A DNA stretch of 10,133 nucleotides from JAHDCE01 sp051275765 (GTDB lineage Bacteria; Bacteroidota; Bacteroidia; Chitinophagales; Saprospiraceae), in contig JBNMOV010000149.1 in assembly GCA_051275765.1 (NCBI GenBank), forward strand, positions 1 through 10,133, in the 5' to 3' direction. The notes beneath the pieces were generated by a model. That model was not told the origin of the DNA and did not search any database. It saw only the letters and a list, made by a program, of their open reading frames with translations. The position numbers were made by a program, and so were the translations under genes. Below are positions 1 through 6,633 of the stretch, piece after piece (position 1 is the first letter of the stretch; each line of letters starts with the position of its first letter).

Positions 1-127
1 CGAATATAATCCAAAGCCATATTTTTAATACTTCCGATGTCCCCTTCCAATCGGAACGCTGCATGAGGGATTTGATTTCTATTTCAGAAAATATTTCATT
101 GGGTAGTATCATGTTTATCTTAGGCAT
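1..127 (-). CDS. N-terminal fragment of a possible fatty acid desaturase family protein (truncated by window edge)
   Basis: An open frame runs leftward from ATG at 127 (a second in-frame ATG lies at 112) and leaves the window after 42 codons. An in-frame TAG lies five codons upstream of the first ATG, so the start must be one of these two. The visible residues include the stretch EIKSLMQRSDWKG followed by a hydrophobic, Trp-rich run (KIWLWIIF) that looks like the beginning of a membrane segment. A charged 'xRSDxxG' lead-in followed directly by a hydrophobic helix resembles, from memory, the N-termini of bacterial membrane fatty acid desaturases. The diagnostic histidine boxes would lie outside the window, so the product name is tentative. 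No clear Shine-Dalgarno sequence precedes either ATG, which is common in Bacteroidota. It is separated from the upstream surA operon by a terminator, so it is probably transcribed on its own. Confidence 0.5.
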   Translation of the reverse strand, partial: MPKINMILPNEIFSEIEIKSLMQRSDWKGTSEVLKIWLWIIF

Positions 128-163
128 GGAAGGTATTTGACTCTAAAAATAGCAGATATTCCA

Positions 164-209
164 ATAAAAAAGAAACGCCTTGCAAATATATATTCGCAAG
201 GCGTTTCTT
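164..209 (-). terminator. Rho-independent terminator of the surA operon
   Basis: A perfect 14-bp inverted repeat (170-183 and 196-209, arm AAGAAACGCCTTGC) encloses a 12-base AT-rich loop that can itself pair partly. Read on the minus strand, the second arm runs into a T-rich tract (TTTCTTTTTTATTGG). It starts about 19 bases past the surA stop codon, the right place to end the three-gene chaperone operon. The A-rich tract lies only on the side expected for minus-strand termination, and no plus-strand gene ends nearby. Confidence 0.9.
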
Positions 210-227
210 AAATTGAACATCCAATAA

Positions 228-1592
228 TTAAGGATTCGTCTTTTTATTCATCCAAGGTTCTAGGGCTTCGCATCCTTGATAAACCTCATCTAATTTGATA
301 TGCGTATTATTGATGACTTCTTCCACCCATTCTACTACATAATTAGCTTTTTTCTCTTCTATCGCAGCCGTTTTTATTTTGGAATAATCTTCTTTCAAGC
401 TAGCTCGGTGAGGTTCTGTTATTGAAACCAGTTTCACTAGTTTATAACTTACTTCATTTCTAGGAGATAGCATTTGTATAGGCGAACTTACTGCACCCAT
501 TTTCATGGTATCGATAGTAAAGTAAATATCCACATCCAGTTCGGATGTTTCAAAGAATGATGAACCATTATTAGGGTTCGACATCAAGCCACTATTAAAA
601 TAACTCTGTGCCTTATCTGAAGAATATTTCTTTACTGCTTTAGAGAAGCTGATAGAATCAGAATCTATTAATGATTTCACCTTATCCAATTCGTTTAAAG
701 CTAATAGTAGATCAGCGTCCTTGATTCTAGGCTGTATTAAGATATGTCGAGTATGTATACGATTTCCTAAACGTTCTATCAGTTGGATTACATGAAAACC
801 AAATTCTGTTTCTATCACCTCTGATATTTCTCCTGCCTCTAGTGTATAAGCAGATGCTTCGAATTCAGGAACGAACTGTCCTCTTTGTTGCCAGCCTAAA
901 TCTCCACCAATTCTAGCAGAACCAGGATCGTCTGAGTGTTTCGCTGCGATTTCGCTAAAGTTAACCCCTTCTGTAGTTACTTGCTGACGAAGTTCTTTTG
1001 CAAAATCTTTTGCTCTTTGCTTTTCTTCCGTACTAGGTTTTGGAAAATAAACAATTTCTCCTATCTCTACTTCAGAATTAAAATAAGGAAGGCTATCTGT
1101 AGGGATTTTATTGAAAAAACTGATGACCTCAGAAGGGGTGATTTCAATGTCAGAAATAATCTGCTGCTGCATTCTCTGAGCTAGCATCTGACTTTTCATA
1201 TCGCCTCTCAATTTTTCTCTAGCTTCTGTAATCGTCATACCATAATAATTCAAAAACTGTTTAGGATCATTATTCATCAGATTGAGAATTTGAGAGAAAC
1301 GAGCATCTAATTGTCCTTCTATTTCTGCATCGGCTATTTCGATACTATCTAGTCTTGCTTGATTGACCAATAGTTTTTGACTTAGCAATTGATTCATGAA
1401 AAAACAATCCGCATCTTCTGGTAATCCACCGTTCTGCTCTTCTGCCAACGCTAGGTTTTCTTGCAACTCTGACTGTAAAAGAATTTCTCCTCCTACTATT
1501 GCTATTATTTTATCCAATACTGGCCCTTCTTGGGCATTGGTAGTATGGAACATGAGGCAAAACAGCCCCAATACACATGTAATTCTTAACAT
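228..1592 (-). CDS. surA: SurA-type periplasmic peptidylprolyl isomerase / chaperone
   Basis: The 454-residue product has a Sec signal peptide (about residues 1-20, cleavage likely after TNA before QEGP). A SurA N-terminal chaperone region follows (about 25-160; it opens DKIIAIVGGEIL, close to the SurA signature around 'VNxxxIL'). The first parvulin domain (about 176-273) is canonical, with FSEIAAKHSDDP, GGDLGW (229-234), FVPEFEASAY and FGFHVIQL. The second parvulin-like region (about 278-390) keeps the RHILI strand and the KLVKLVS end, but its GGDLGW core is replaced by a Ser/Asn-rich stretch, so it may be inactive as an isomerase. SurA proteins escort unfolded outer-membrane proteins through the periplasm. 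The gene is the last of a minus-strand operon, only one base after the lipoprotein gene, and is followed by a strong terminator. The length fits the Bacteroidota SurA family. Whether isomerase activity matters here cannot be told from sequence. Confidence 0.92.
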   Translation of the reverse strand: MLRITCVLGLFCLMFHTTNAQEGPVLDKIIAIVGGEILLQSELQENLALAEEQNGGLPEDADCFFMNQLLSQKLLVNQARLDSIEIADAEIEGQLDARFSQILNLMNNDPKQFLNYYGMTITEAREKLRGDMKSQMLAQRMQQQIISDIEITPSEVISFFNKIPTDSLPYFNSEVEIGEIVYFPKPSTEEKQRAKDFAKELRQQVTTEGVNFSEIAAKHSDDPGSARIGGDLGWQQRGQFVPEFEASAYTLEAGEISEVIETEFGFHVIQLIERLGNRIHTRHILIQPRIKDADLLLALNELDKVKSLIDSDSISFSKAVKKYSSDKAQSYFNSGLMSNPNNGSSFFETSELDVDIYFTIDTMKMGAVSSPIQMLSPRNEVSYKLVKLVSITEPHRASLKEDYSKIKTAAIEEKKANYVVEWVEEVINNTHIKLDEVYQGCEALEPWMNKKTNP

Positions 1593-1593
1593 A

Positions 1594-2442
1594 TTAATTA
1601 TAATATTTGACGTGTCCTTTCCTTTCGGCTTTTTGGTATAATTCTTCCTTTTTCTTTTCCACTATTTCTAATTTCCTATTGTGTAGGATAAAATTAGTGG
1701 CACGATTCCTTACATAGCCCAAAGGCGGTTCGCTATTTTTGGATTGTGTTTCTAATACCTGGATATAATATTTAAAATCGCCTTCTGTCTTTTCCAAGTT
1801 CTTACCTTTCTTCAATGATGAAAGGACAGACTTTGGAAATTCTTTTTCTAGTTCTTCATTTGTAATCCATATGCTATCTTCTAGTTGATAAATAACGGCA
1901 TTTTCTTTACAGTAATTTGCTAGTGCATCTAGATCTTTTTCGTCATCACTTGTCCACCATTTCTCTGCCTTTTTCATATTTTCTGCCTTTTTTGGCAGCT
2001 TCATGAATTTGCAGCGTTTGGCACTATTATCCGATTCGAAATGAGTTTTATAACTGTTATAATACTCCATAACTTCATCATCTGAAATAATGGAATCCAA
2101 TCCTGATTCTGCTATCTTCTTTTCATAATTATGAATAATAAGAGATGCTCTATAATCACGAACTAACTCATCTATATTCAAATCCTTAGGAACATTTCTT
2201 TCTGCTTCGTATAACATTAAGTTATCCCTTACCCATCTATCCACGAAAGCATTCACGATAAGTGTGCTATCATCTGGCGTATTGAAGCTAGGAATCATGC
2301 CATCCATTTCTGATAGATACAAAGGTTTGTTATATACCTTTGCTAGAAGGATGTCTTCTTCATCACTATCGCTAGGAGGAATACAACCAGCTATAGACAG
2401 TATGATAATGGCTAAGCAAAATAATATTTGATGTTTAATCAT
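1594..2442 (-). CDS. SurA N-domain-like lipoprotein without a parvulin domain
   Basis: The 282-residue product starts with a lipoprotein signal: hydrophobic residues 6-18, then lipobox SIAGC with Cys20 as the lipidated residue. An acidic stretch (SDSDEED) follows shortly after; acidic residues just after the Cys are associated with surface export of lipoproteins in some Bacteroidota, but here they begin at about +4 rather than +2, so location is uncertain. Residues about 34-130 resemble the SurA/PrsA chaperone helices: a strand (LLAKVYNKPLYLSEMDG), then VDRWVRDNLMLYEAE and a hinge (ISDDEVMEYYNSYKTHF) that normally leads into a parvulin domain. The remainder (about 140-280) is Lys/Glu-rich and lacks the GG-GW and FGxHI parvulin motifs. 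Flanked by two parvulin genes (10 and 1 bases away), it is most likely a non-catalytic partner chaperone. It is often annotated simply as a hypothetical or peptidylprolyl isomerase-like protein in such operons. Confidence 0.82.
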   Translation of the reverse strand: MIKHQILFCLAIIILSIAGCIPPSDSDEEDILLAKVYNKPLYLSEMDGMIPSFNTPDDSTLIVNAFVDRWVRDNLMLYEAERNVPKDLNIDELVRDYRASLIIHNYEKKIAESGLDSIISDDEVMEYYNSYKTHFESDNSAKRCKFMKLPKKAENMKKAEKWWTSDDEKDLDALANYCKENAVIYQLEDSIWITNEELEKEFPKSVLSSLKKGKNLEKTEGDFKYYIQVLETQSKNSEPPLGYVRNRATNFILHNRKLEIVEKKKEELYQKAERKGHVKYYN

Positions 2443-2452
2443 GGACAGTATA

Positions 2453-4423
2453 TTACTTAATTAAGCTATTTAATACTTCTGTATTGATTTTAACAGGGTA
2501 TGCTATCTTGAGTTCTTTTATCCATTCTTTTTCTAATTGATCTTGGTAATCAGCGATCACATATCCTCTAGCATCTTTCAATGCCTTCTTTTCTCTTGGC
2601 AATACTTGCTCTACTTTTACGAATGATACTGTATTGTCATTATTGATATTAGAAGGAGAAAGTGTGCCCTTTTTCCAATCCAAATCATCTATTCCAGGGA
2701 ATGATTTCTTTCCTTTCTCTGCTTTTCCTTTGCTTACAGTTAGTAGATTACCTTTCTTATTGATTTTTGATAATACAGTATCACTACTTTTCTTCTTCGC
2801 CAATTTTCTTACTTTAGCTAGTATCTTTTCACTTTGAGAATTCAATGTGTAAGTACTGATTTCTGCTCTTTCTCCCCAAAGGTAGTTATCTTGATGATTA
2901 TTATAAAATGCCTTTAAACCAGTAGTATCTTGAGATGCTTTGTCCCAAACGATCATTTTAGTTACTTCAAAAAGAATGATACCTTCTTCATATTCTCTCA
3001 TCAATGAACGGAAATCTGGGTACTTTTTAGATAGTTGTGACTTTTCGTATTCCAAAGCCATATCATTGCTATAGGTATCAAGTAGGTTTTTTACTACTCC
3101 AGTTATATCTTCACCTCTTCCTTGACTCATTCTCTGCTTGGCAGCACGTAGAAGATAATCTGTAAAATCTCCTAGTGAGTGTGTGGTTTCATTGTTAAAC
3201 GAAAATAGAACATCCTCAGATTTTTTAGGAGCTCTCCACTTTGTAGTCAAGAATTCCTTACCTAATGTTGAGATAAAACCTTCCAATACTTTTTCATCCA
3301 AAGAAAAGTTACTTTCTTCCTTAATTTTAACAATCATCGCATTCCTTGCTTCTTGGAATCTAGCATCTCGTTCGATTTTAGATTGTAAGCGATTTTTTTC
3401 TGTTTCGTAAGGTCCTAAATCTGGCTTGCTTACTCTCTTGATGATATGCCATCCTGTACTGGTTTTAATAGGGATAGTATAGTCACCATCATTTTTTAAT
3501 GAAAAAGCAGCATCCTCAAAAGTTTTTTCATAAACGCCTATTCCAAAAAAACCTAAGTAACCACCTTTAGCAGCACTTTTCTTATCATCTGAAATATTTC
3601 TAGCGATTTGGTCAAAATCTCCACCTGCTTTCAAATCTACATGAGCTTGATCCATCAAACTCTTTTGATTTTTTGCTGCATCTTTTTTCTTACTATCCTC
3701 AAAAACGACGATGTGAGCCAATTCTATATTTCCTCTAGCTGCTCTAGTTTCATTTACCTTTAGAATATGGTATCCCATTATAGTTCTAAATGGTGCAGAA
3801 TACTTTCCTACAGGTGTATTATAAGCTGCAGATTCCATTTCATAAAAACCATTTGGCAATATAGCTGTCAACCAACCAATTTGTCCACCGTTCTTATTGG
3901 AATAAGTATCTTCTGATCTACTTACTACCAATTCTCCAAAGGAAGTACCGTTATCTAGCTCTTTCTTGAGTGCCATTATCTTATTATAGGCATCTAAAGT
4001 ATCTTTTGGTTGCTTACGACCTTTTACTGCTACCATAATATGGCTTGCATTGATGTCCTTCTTTTGTCTCTCGTAAGCTTCTTTTAGTAATCTTTCCTTC
4101 ACTGTCTTATCTAGAAGATAAGAACTAGCAAGTTGTTTTCTGTAGCCATCCAATTCTCTTTTTAAAGAAGGAATGGTGTCAATTTGCATTTCTTTTGCCT
4201 TCTGTACTTTTAATTTAAACTTAATATATAAATCTAAATATTCATCTACAGATGCCTTTGAGTAATTTGCATCATTACCATTCGTTTTAGAATAGATATA
4301 GTTAAATTCTGATACATGTACCTTTGTATCTCCTACAGTAAACAAAATAGGATCTTCTTGGGCGTTAAGACCTAGAAAACATCCTAAAAAAACAAGCACT
4401 AAACAAAAAATCCTATTAAACAT
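2453..4423 (-). CDS. Periplasmic double-parvulin peptidylprolyl isomerase (PpiC/SurA family)
   Basis: The 656-residue product has a Sec signal peptide (about 1-21, cleavage likely LNA before QEDP) and an N-terminal helical region (about 28-120). Parvulin domain 1 spans about 124-225 (ASHIMV, GGQIGW at 179-184, FYEMESAAY, MGYHILKV). Parvulin domain 2 spans about 233-331 (LAHIVV, KGGYLGFF, YEKTFEDAAFSL, TGWHIIKR). Both keep the usual core motifs, so both may be active isomerases. The C-terminal half (about 335-656) is Lys/Glu-rich; around 500-610 a strand-helix-strand layout with DLDWKKGTLS looks like a third, heavily eroded parvulin repeat. The substrate is presumably proline peptide bonds in unfolded secreted or outer-membrane proteins. 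It is the first gene of the operon, with a candidate promoter about 70 bases upstream. The ATG at 4423 is the only start giving a complete signal peptide. Confidence 0.9.
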   Translation of the reverse strand: MFNRIFCLVLVFLGCFLGLNAQEDPILFTVGDTKVHVSEFNYIYSKTNGNDANYSKASVDEYLDLYIKFKLKVQKAKEMQIDTIPSLKRELDGYRKQLASSYLLDKTVKERLLKEAYERQKKDINASHIMVAVKGRKQPKDTLDAYNKIMALKKELDNGTSFGELVVSRSEDTYSNKNGGQIGWLTAILPNGFYEMESAAYNTPVGKYSAPFRTIMGYHILKVNETRAARGNIELAHIVVFEDSKKKDAAKNQKSLMDQAHVDLKAGGDFDQIARNISDDKKSAAKGGYLGFFGIGVYEKTFEDAAFSLKNDGDYTIPIKTSTGWHIIKRVSKPDLGPYETEKNRLQSKIERDARFQEARNAMIVKIKEESNFSLDEKVLEGFISTLGKEFLTTKWRAPKKSEDVLFSFNNETTHSLGDFTDYLLRAAKQRMSQGRGEDITGVVKNLLDTYSNDMALEYEKSQLSKKYPDFRSLMREYEEGIILFEVTKMIVWDKASQDTTGLKAFYNNHQDNYLWGERAEISTYTLNSQSEKILAKVRKLAKKKSSDTVLSKINKKGNLLTVSKGKAEKGKKSFPGIDDLDWKKGTLSPSNINNDNTVSFVKVEQVLPREKKALKDARGYVIADYQDQLEKEWIKELKIAYPVKINTEVLNSLIK

Positions 4424-4492
4424 TGAATATAAATTTTGAATTAATTGATGTTAGGGTATCCTGGGGGTTATATAGGTATTCCCTTATTTCCG

Positions 4493-4500
4493 CAAAATTA
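4493..4500 (-). promoter_or_regulatory. Candidate -7 box for the chaperone operon
   Basis: On the minus strand the bases read TAATTTTG, an exact match to the Bacteroidota -7 consensus TAnnTTTG, 70 bases upstream of the first gene of the operon. The -33 element is weak: only a T-rich run (TGTTTTTT) lies at about the right distance, and the nearest TTG is some 26 bases away. The site lies in the 141-base gap between the cyclase gene and the operon, where a promoter would be needed if the two are transcribed separately. No obvious terminator sits after the cyclase, so read-through is also possible. Confidence 0.4.
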
Positions 4501-4564
4501 GTAACTGCTACTCGAATAAAAAACATCAAGGCGTTAAACCATATTGATAAATGACATATTATGT

Positions 4565-5323
4565 CTATAAACGTGCAAATTTGTACAATATGGGCTTACT
4601 TGGACTCACATCTATCTCAAAAGAAGCAATTTGTAGGTTCAAAAGATAATTCCCATCCTTTATACCATCTGGAATATAAACGAGTTCTGAGATGGTTTTG
4701 TGACTTTTTACATTATCTGGATAATTCCAAAATTCCTTATGTGATAATAATTTGCCACTATCCTCTTCTCTATCCACAGAGGGTAAATCTACCAACAAAT
4801 GTTCTATCCCTTTCTCATTCAAATATCGTACTGCCTCATGATCGAGGTAAGTAGGATTAGCTCCAGAATGGTTGATTTTCATTTTTGAAATATGATTGGG
4901 ATAGCTACGGATAATAACTGCTTTAGCATCCATTTTATTATCAGGAAAAACATCCTTAATGCGTTCTAGTGTAATAATTCGATCTCCTTCTATTTTTTCT
5001 GGAAATACAGAAATGAGTTCTGCCATGAACCAGAATTTTTTCAAACATTGATTAATGGTATATTTTTCTTTAGCGATATGCCCTACACATTCTGTATGAG
5101 TACCATTTCCATGTGGATTGATTCTTACATTAAGAAAATTCAATGGACCTCCTTTTTCAGTAGAGCCTATAAAATCTCCTGCTACCACTGGCGATGTCGA
5201 CATGAAAGGAGCATGAAAACAATTGACCGTTCCCATTCCTTCTTCCAATGGAATGGATATATCCAAAGGTTGGGAAAGATTAGATTGATATCTTGAATTT
5301 TTATGTTCAAATTGAATAATCAT
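4565..5323 (-). CDS. Cyclase family protein (KynB-like metal-dependent hydrolase)
   Basis: The 252-residue product fits the cyclase/arylformamidase family in length. The metal-binding signature, usually HxGTHxDxPxH, appears as H71-GNGT-H76-T-E78-CVG-H82, so the three histidines are kept while Asp is replaced by Glu and Pro by Gly. Further family features are the strand LLVDLPSVDRE (about 176-186), which matches the 'DxPSVD' strand of KynB, and His195 in LLSHKEFW, a likely active-site or ligand histidine. No signal peptide is present, so it is probably cytoplasmic. Known members hydrolyse N-formylkynurenine or other cyclic or amide substrates; the altered motif and lack of kynurenine-pathway neighbours make KynB function uncertain. 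Kynurenine breakdown could feed NAD synthesis, but the nearby nadB shows that the aspartate route is present. The gene diverges from the plus-strand lipoprotein gene across a 251-base gap. Confidence 0.85.
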   Translation of the reverse strand: MIIQFEHKNSRYQSNLSQPLDISIPLEEGMGTVNCFHAPFMSTSPVVAGDFIGSTEKGGPLNFLNVRINPHGNGTHTECVGHIAKEKYTINQCLKKFWFMAELISVFPEKIEGDRIITLERIKDVFPDNKMDAKAVIIRSYPNHISKMKINHSGANPTYLDHEAVRYLNEKGIEHLLVDLPSVDREEDSGKLLSHKEFWNYPDNVKSHKTISELVYIPDGIKDGNYLLNLQIASFEIDVSPSKPILYKFARL

Positions 5324-5380
5324 AATTGAAAACTTGATTTATACCCATTTGAATCATAATTGGTGCATATAATTGCAAGA

Positions 5381-5466
5381 ACTTAAGCGATTACGTCGTT
5401 AAAAATACTCGCCATAGCTACGGCTATGCCTGCGTTTTTCTCTAGTACTCACTCAAATTCTTAAGT
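5381..5466 (+). repeat. Palindromic intergenic element, copy 1
   Basis: A structured element lies in the 251-base gap between divergent genes. The central stem is CATAGC (5413-5418) and GCTATG (5423-5428) closing a TACG loop. Around it A5 (5401-5405) can pair with T5 (5435-5439). A 7-bp outer stem pairs ACTTAAG (5381-5387) with CTTAAGT (5460-5466). The inner part (from CGAT at 5388 to the T-run) aligns with the copy at 7760-7815 (shared CGAT, TCGTT, AAA, ACTC, GCTACGG and CGTTTTT blocks). Lying between two divergent starts, it is not needed as a terminator. I see no coding sequence in the rest of the gap (5324-5574). Confidence 0.65.
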
Positions 5467-5574
5467 AAATTCAATGCGACATTATAAATTCAATTTGGTA
5501 TTAGACGATATTTGAAACCTTGAAAGTAAAGAATTAGTAACTTTATTGCATTATAAGGTCTTAAAAAGAGATGT

Positions 5575-6030
5575 ATGAAATCGAAATACCTTTTATTACT
5601 ATTCATTTTAGCAATATATGCTTGTTCTAATATTAGTACTTCATTATTACAAACTCCTGAAGATGTAACCATTCAATGGCTAGAATGGTTGGATAATGAT
5701 AATTATGCACAGTTAAAAAAGATAAGTACGGGAAGCACTTTGGAGTATGTAAATGATATGGAGATTTTTTTCAATGCTGTGATAGAGGAAGATGATGAAG
5801 CTATTGAGCCAACTATAGTAGAACGCATCCAATGTACAGAGAAAGAAAATGAACGAGTACATTGTATATATTGTTGTAATGAAGGAGATGAAGAGATATT
5901 TATTTTAGTGAAGGAAAAAAGTCAATGGAAGGTAGAGGGAATCATCGTTCCTATAGATTATTTGGATATAGAAGGAATCGAGGAAGATAGGATGCTAGAA
6001 GAAATATTGAATAATAAATTGCCTCAATAA
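5575..6030 (+). CDS. Small Cys-rich lipoprotein, DUF4878 / NTF2-like
   Basis: The 151-residue product has a lipoprotein signal (hydrophobic 5-16, lipobox AIYAC, Cys17). After a short linker, residues about 27-60 (TPEDVTIQWLEWLDNDNYAQLKKIS) resemble the first helices of DUF4878 / NTF2-like domains, where a 'one helix, acidic residues, Tyr' pattern introduces a small alpha-beta cone fold. The end of the domain (FILVKEKSQWKVEGI, about 109-123) matches the 'L.K..GKWKV' closing strand of the same family. Four cysteines (87, 97, 100, 101) cluster in the central sheet and could form disulfides or bind something. Function is unknown; such lipoproteins often act in the envelope. It starts at ATG 5575 after an A/G-rich stretch (AAAAAGAG); an ATG four bases upstream is out of frame. 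It lies 16 bases before nadD and is likely co-transcribed with it. Confidence 0.75.
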   Translation: MKSKYLLLLFILAIYACSNISTSLLQTPEDVTIQWLEWLDNDNYAQLKKISTGSTLEYVNDMEIFFNAVIEEDDEAIEPTIVERIQCTEKENERVHCIYCCNEGDEEIFILVKEKSQWKVEGIIVPIDYLDIEGIEEDRMLEEILNNKLPQ

Positions 6031-6046
6031 TAACTAGAGAAAGTAG

Positions 6047-6631
6047 ATGAAAAAGATAGGTTTGTTTTTTGGTTCGTTTAATCCTGTACATGTAGGACAT
6101 ATGATTATTGCTGAATTCATGGCAGAAAATGCAGGGGTGGATAAAGTTTGGATAGTAGTTAGTCCACAGAATCCGCATAAGAAAAAGAATTCGCTGGCGA
6201 ATGATTACGATCGACTTCATTTAGTGAAGCTGGCGATTGGAGAAAATACCAATTTGGAAGTATCTGATATAGAATTCAAATTACCACAGCCATCTTATAC
6301 GATAGATACGCTGACTTATATCCAAGAAAAATATCCAGATAAAATATTTGCACTCATTATGGGTGGAGATAATTTAGCGACACTTCATAAGTGGAAAAAC
6401 TATGAAAAGATATTAGAAAACCACGAGATACTCGTCTATAAACGACCTCAATACGAACTAGGTGAATTAGAAAATCATCCTAATGTAAAAATGTTTGATG
6501 CTCCTATGCTCAATATATCTGCGAGTTATATCAGAAAGCAAATCAAGGCTAGGAAATCTATTCGTTATTTAGTGACGGAGGAGGTTAATCATACGATAGA
6601 GTCTGAGAATATTTATGGTAAAATTCTATAG
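6047..6631 (+). CDS. nadD: Nicotinate-nucleotide adenylyltransferase
   Basis: The enzyme transfers AMP from ATP to nicotinate mononucleotide, giving nicotinate adenine dinucleotide, a step shared by de novo and salvage NAD synthesis; it is cytoplasmic. The 194-residue product is the usual size. It shows the nucleotidyltransferase signature GSFNPVHVGH (9-18, with the HxGH ATP-binding motif), the NadD-typical SPQNPHKK (39-46), PSYTIDTL (82-89), GGDN (106-109) and the C-terminal ISASYIR motif (157-163, the ISxSxIR phosphate-binding site). An upstream AGAGAAAG stretch is a plausible ribosome binding site for the ATG at 6047. The gene follows the small lipoprotein by 16 bases and precedes the menE-like gene by 2, so these three look like one transcription unit. 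nadB lies 1.4 kb downstream. Confidence 0.96.
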   Translation: MKKIGLFFGSFNPVHVGHMIIAEFMAENAGVDKVWIVVSPQNPHKKKNSLANDYDRLHLVKLAIGENTNLEVSDIEFKLPQPSYTIDTLTYIQEKYPDKIFALIMGGDNLATLHKWKNYEKILENHEILVYKRPQYELGELENHPNVKMFDAPMLNISASYIRKQIKARKSIRYLVTEEVNHTIESENIYGKIL

Positions 6632-6633
6632 AA

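Noticed and set aside
936..1184. Plus-strand open frame inside surA
   Set aside because: Lies wholly within a well-supported gene, has no family resemblance and shows the Phe/Ser-rich composition typical of an antisense shadow.
4553..4565. Short perfect palindrome GACATA-T-TATGTC overlapping the cyclase stop codon
   Set aside because: Only 6-bp arms with a one-base centre in AT-rich sequence; it cannot form a stable hairpin, has no T-run, and is expected by chance.
4561..4854. Plus-strand open frame opposite the cyclase gene
   Set aside because: Antisense to a gene with clear motifs; no recognisable domain or ribosome binding site.
5507..5514. Near-match to a -7 box (GATATTTG) upstream of the small lipoprotein gene
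   Set aside because: First base deviates from TAnnTTTG and the only upstream TTTG is about 9 bases away, far too close for a -33 element.
5490..5672. Minus-strand 60-residue open frame in the divergent gap
   Set aside because: Overlaps the lipoprotein start, has no recognisable domain and would place a gene inside the promoter region.
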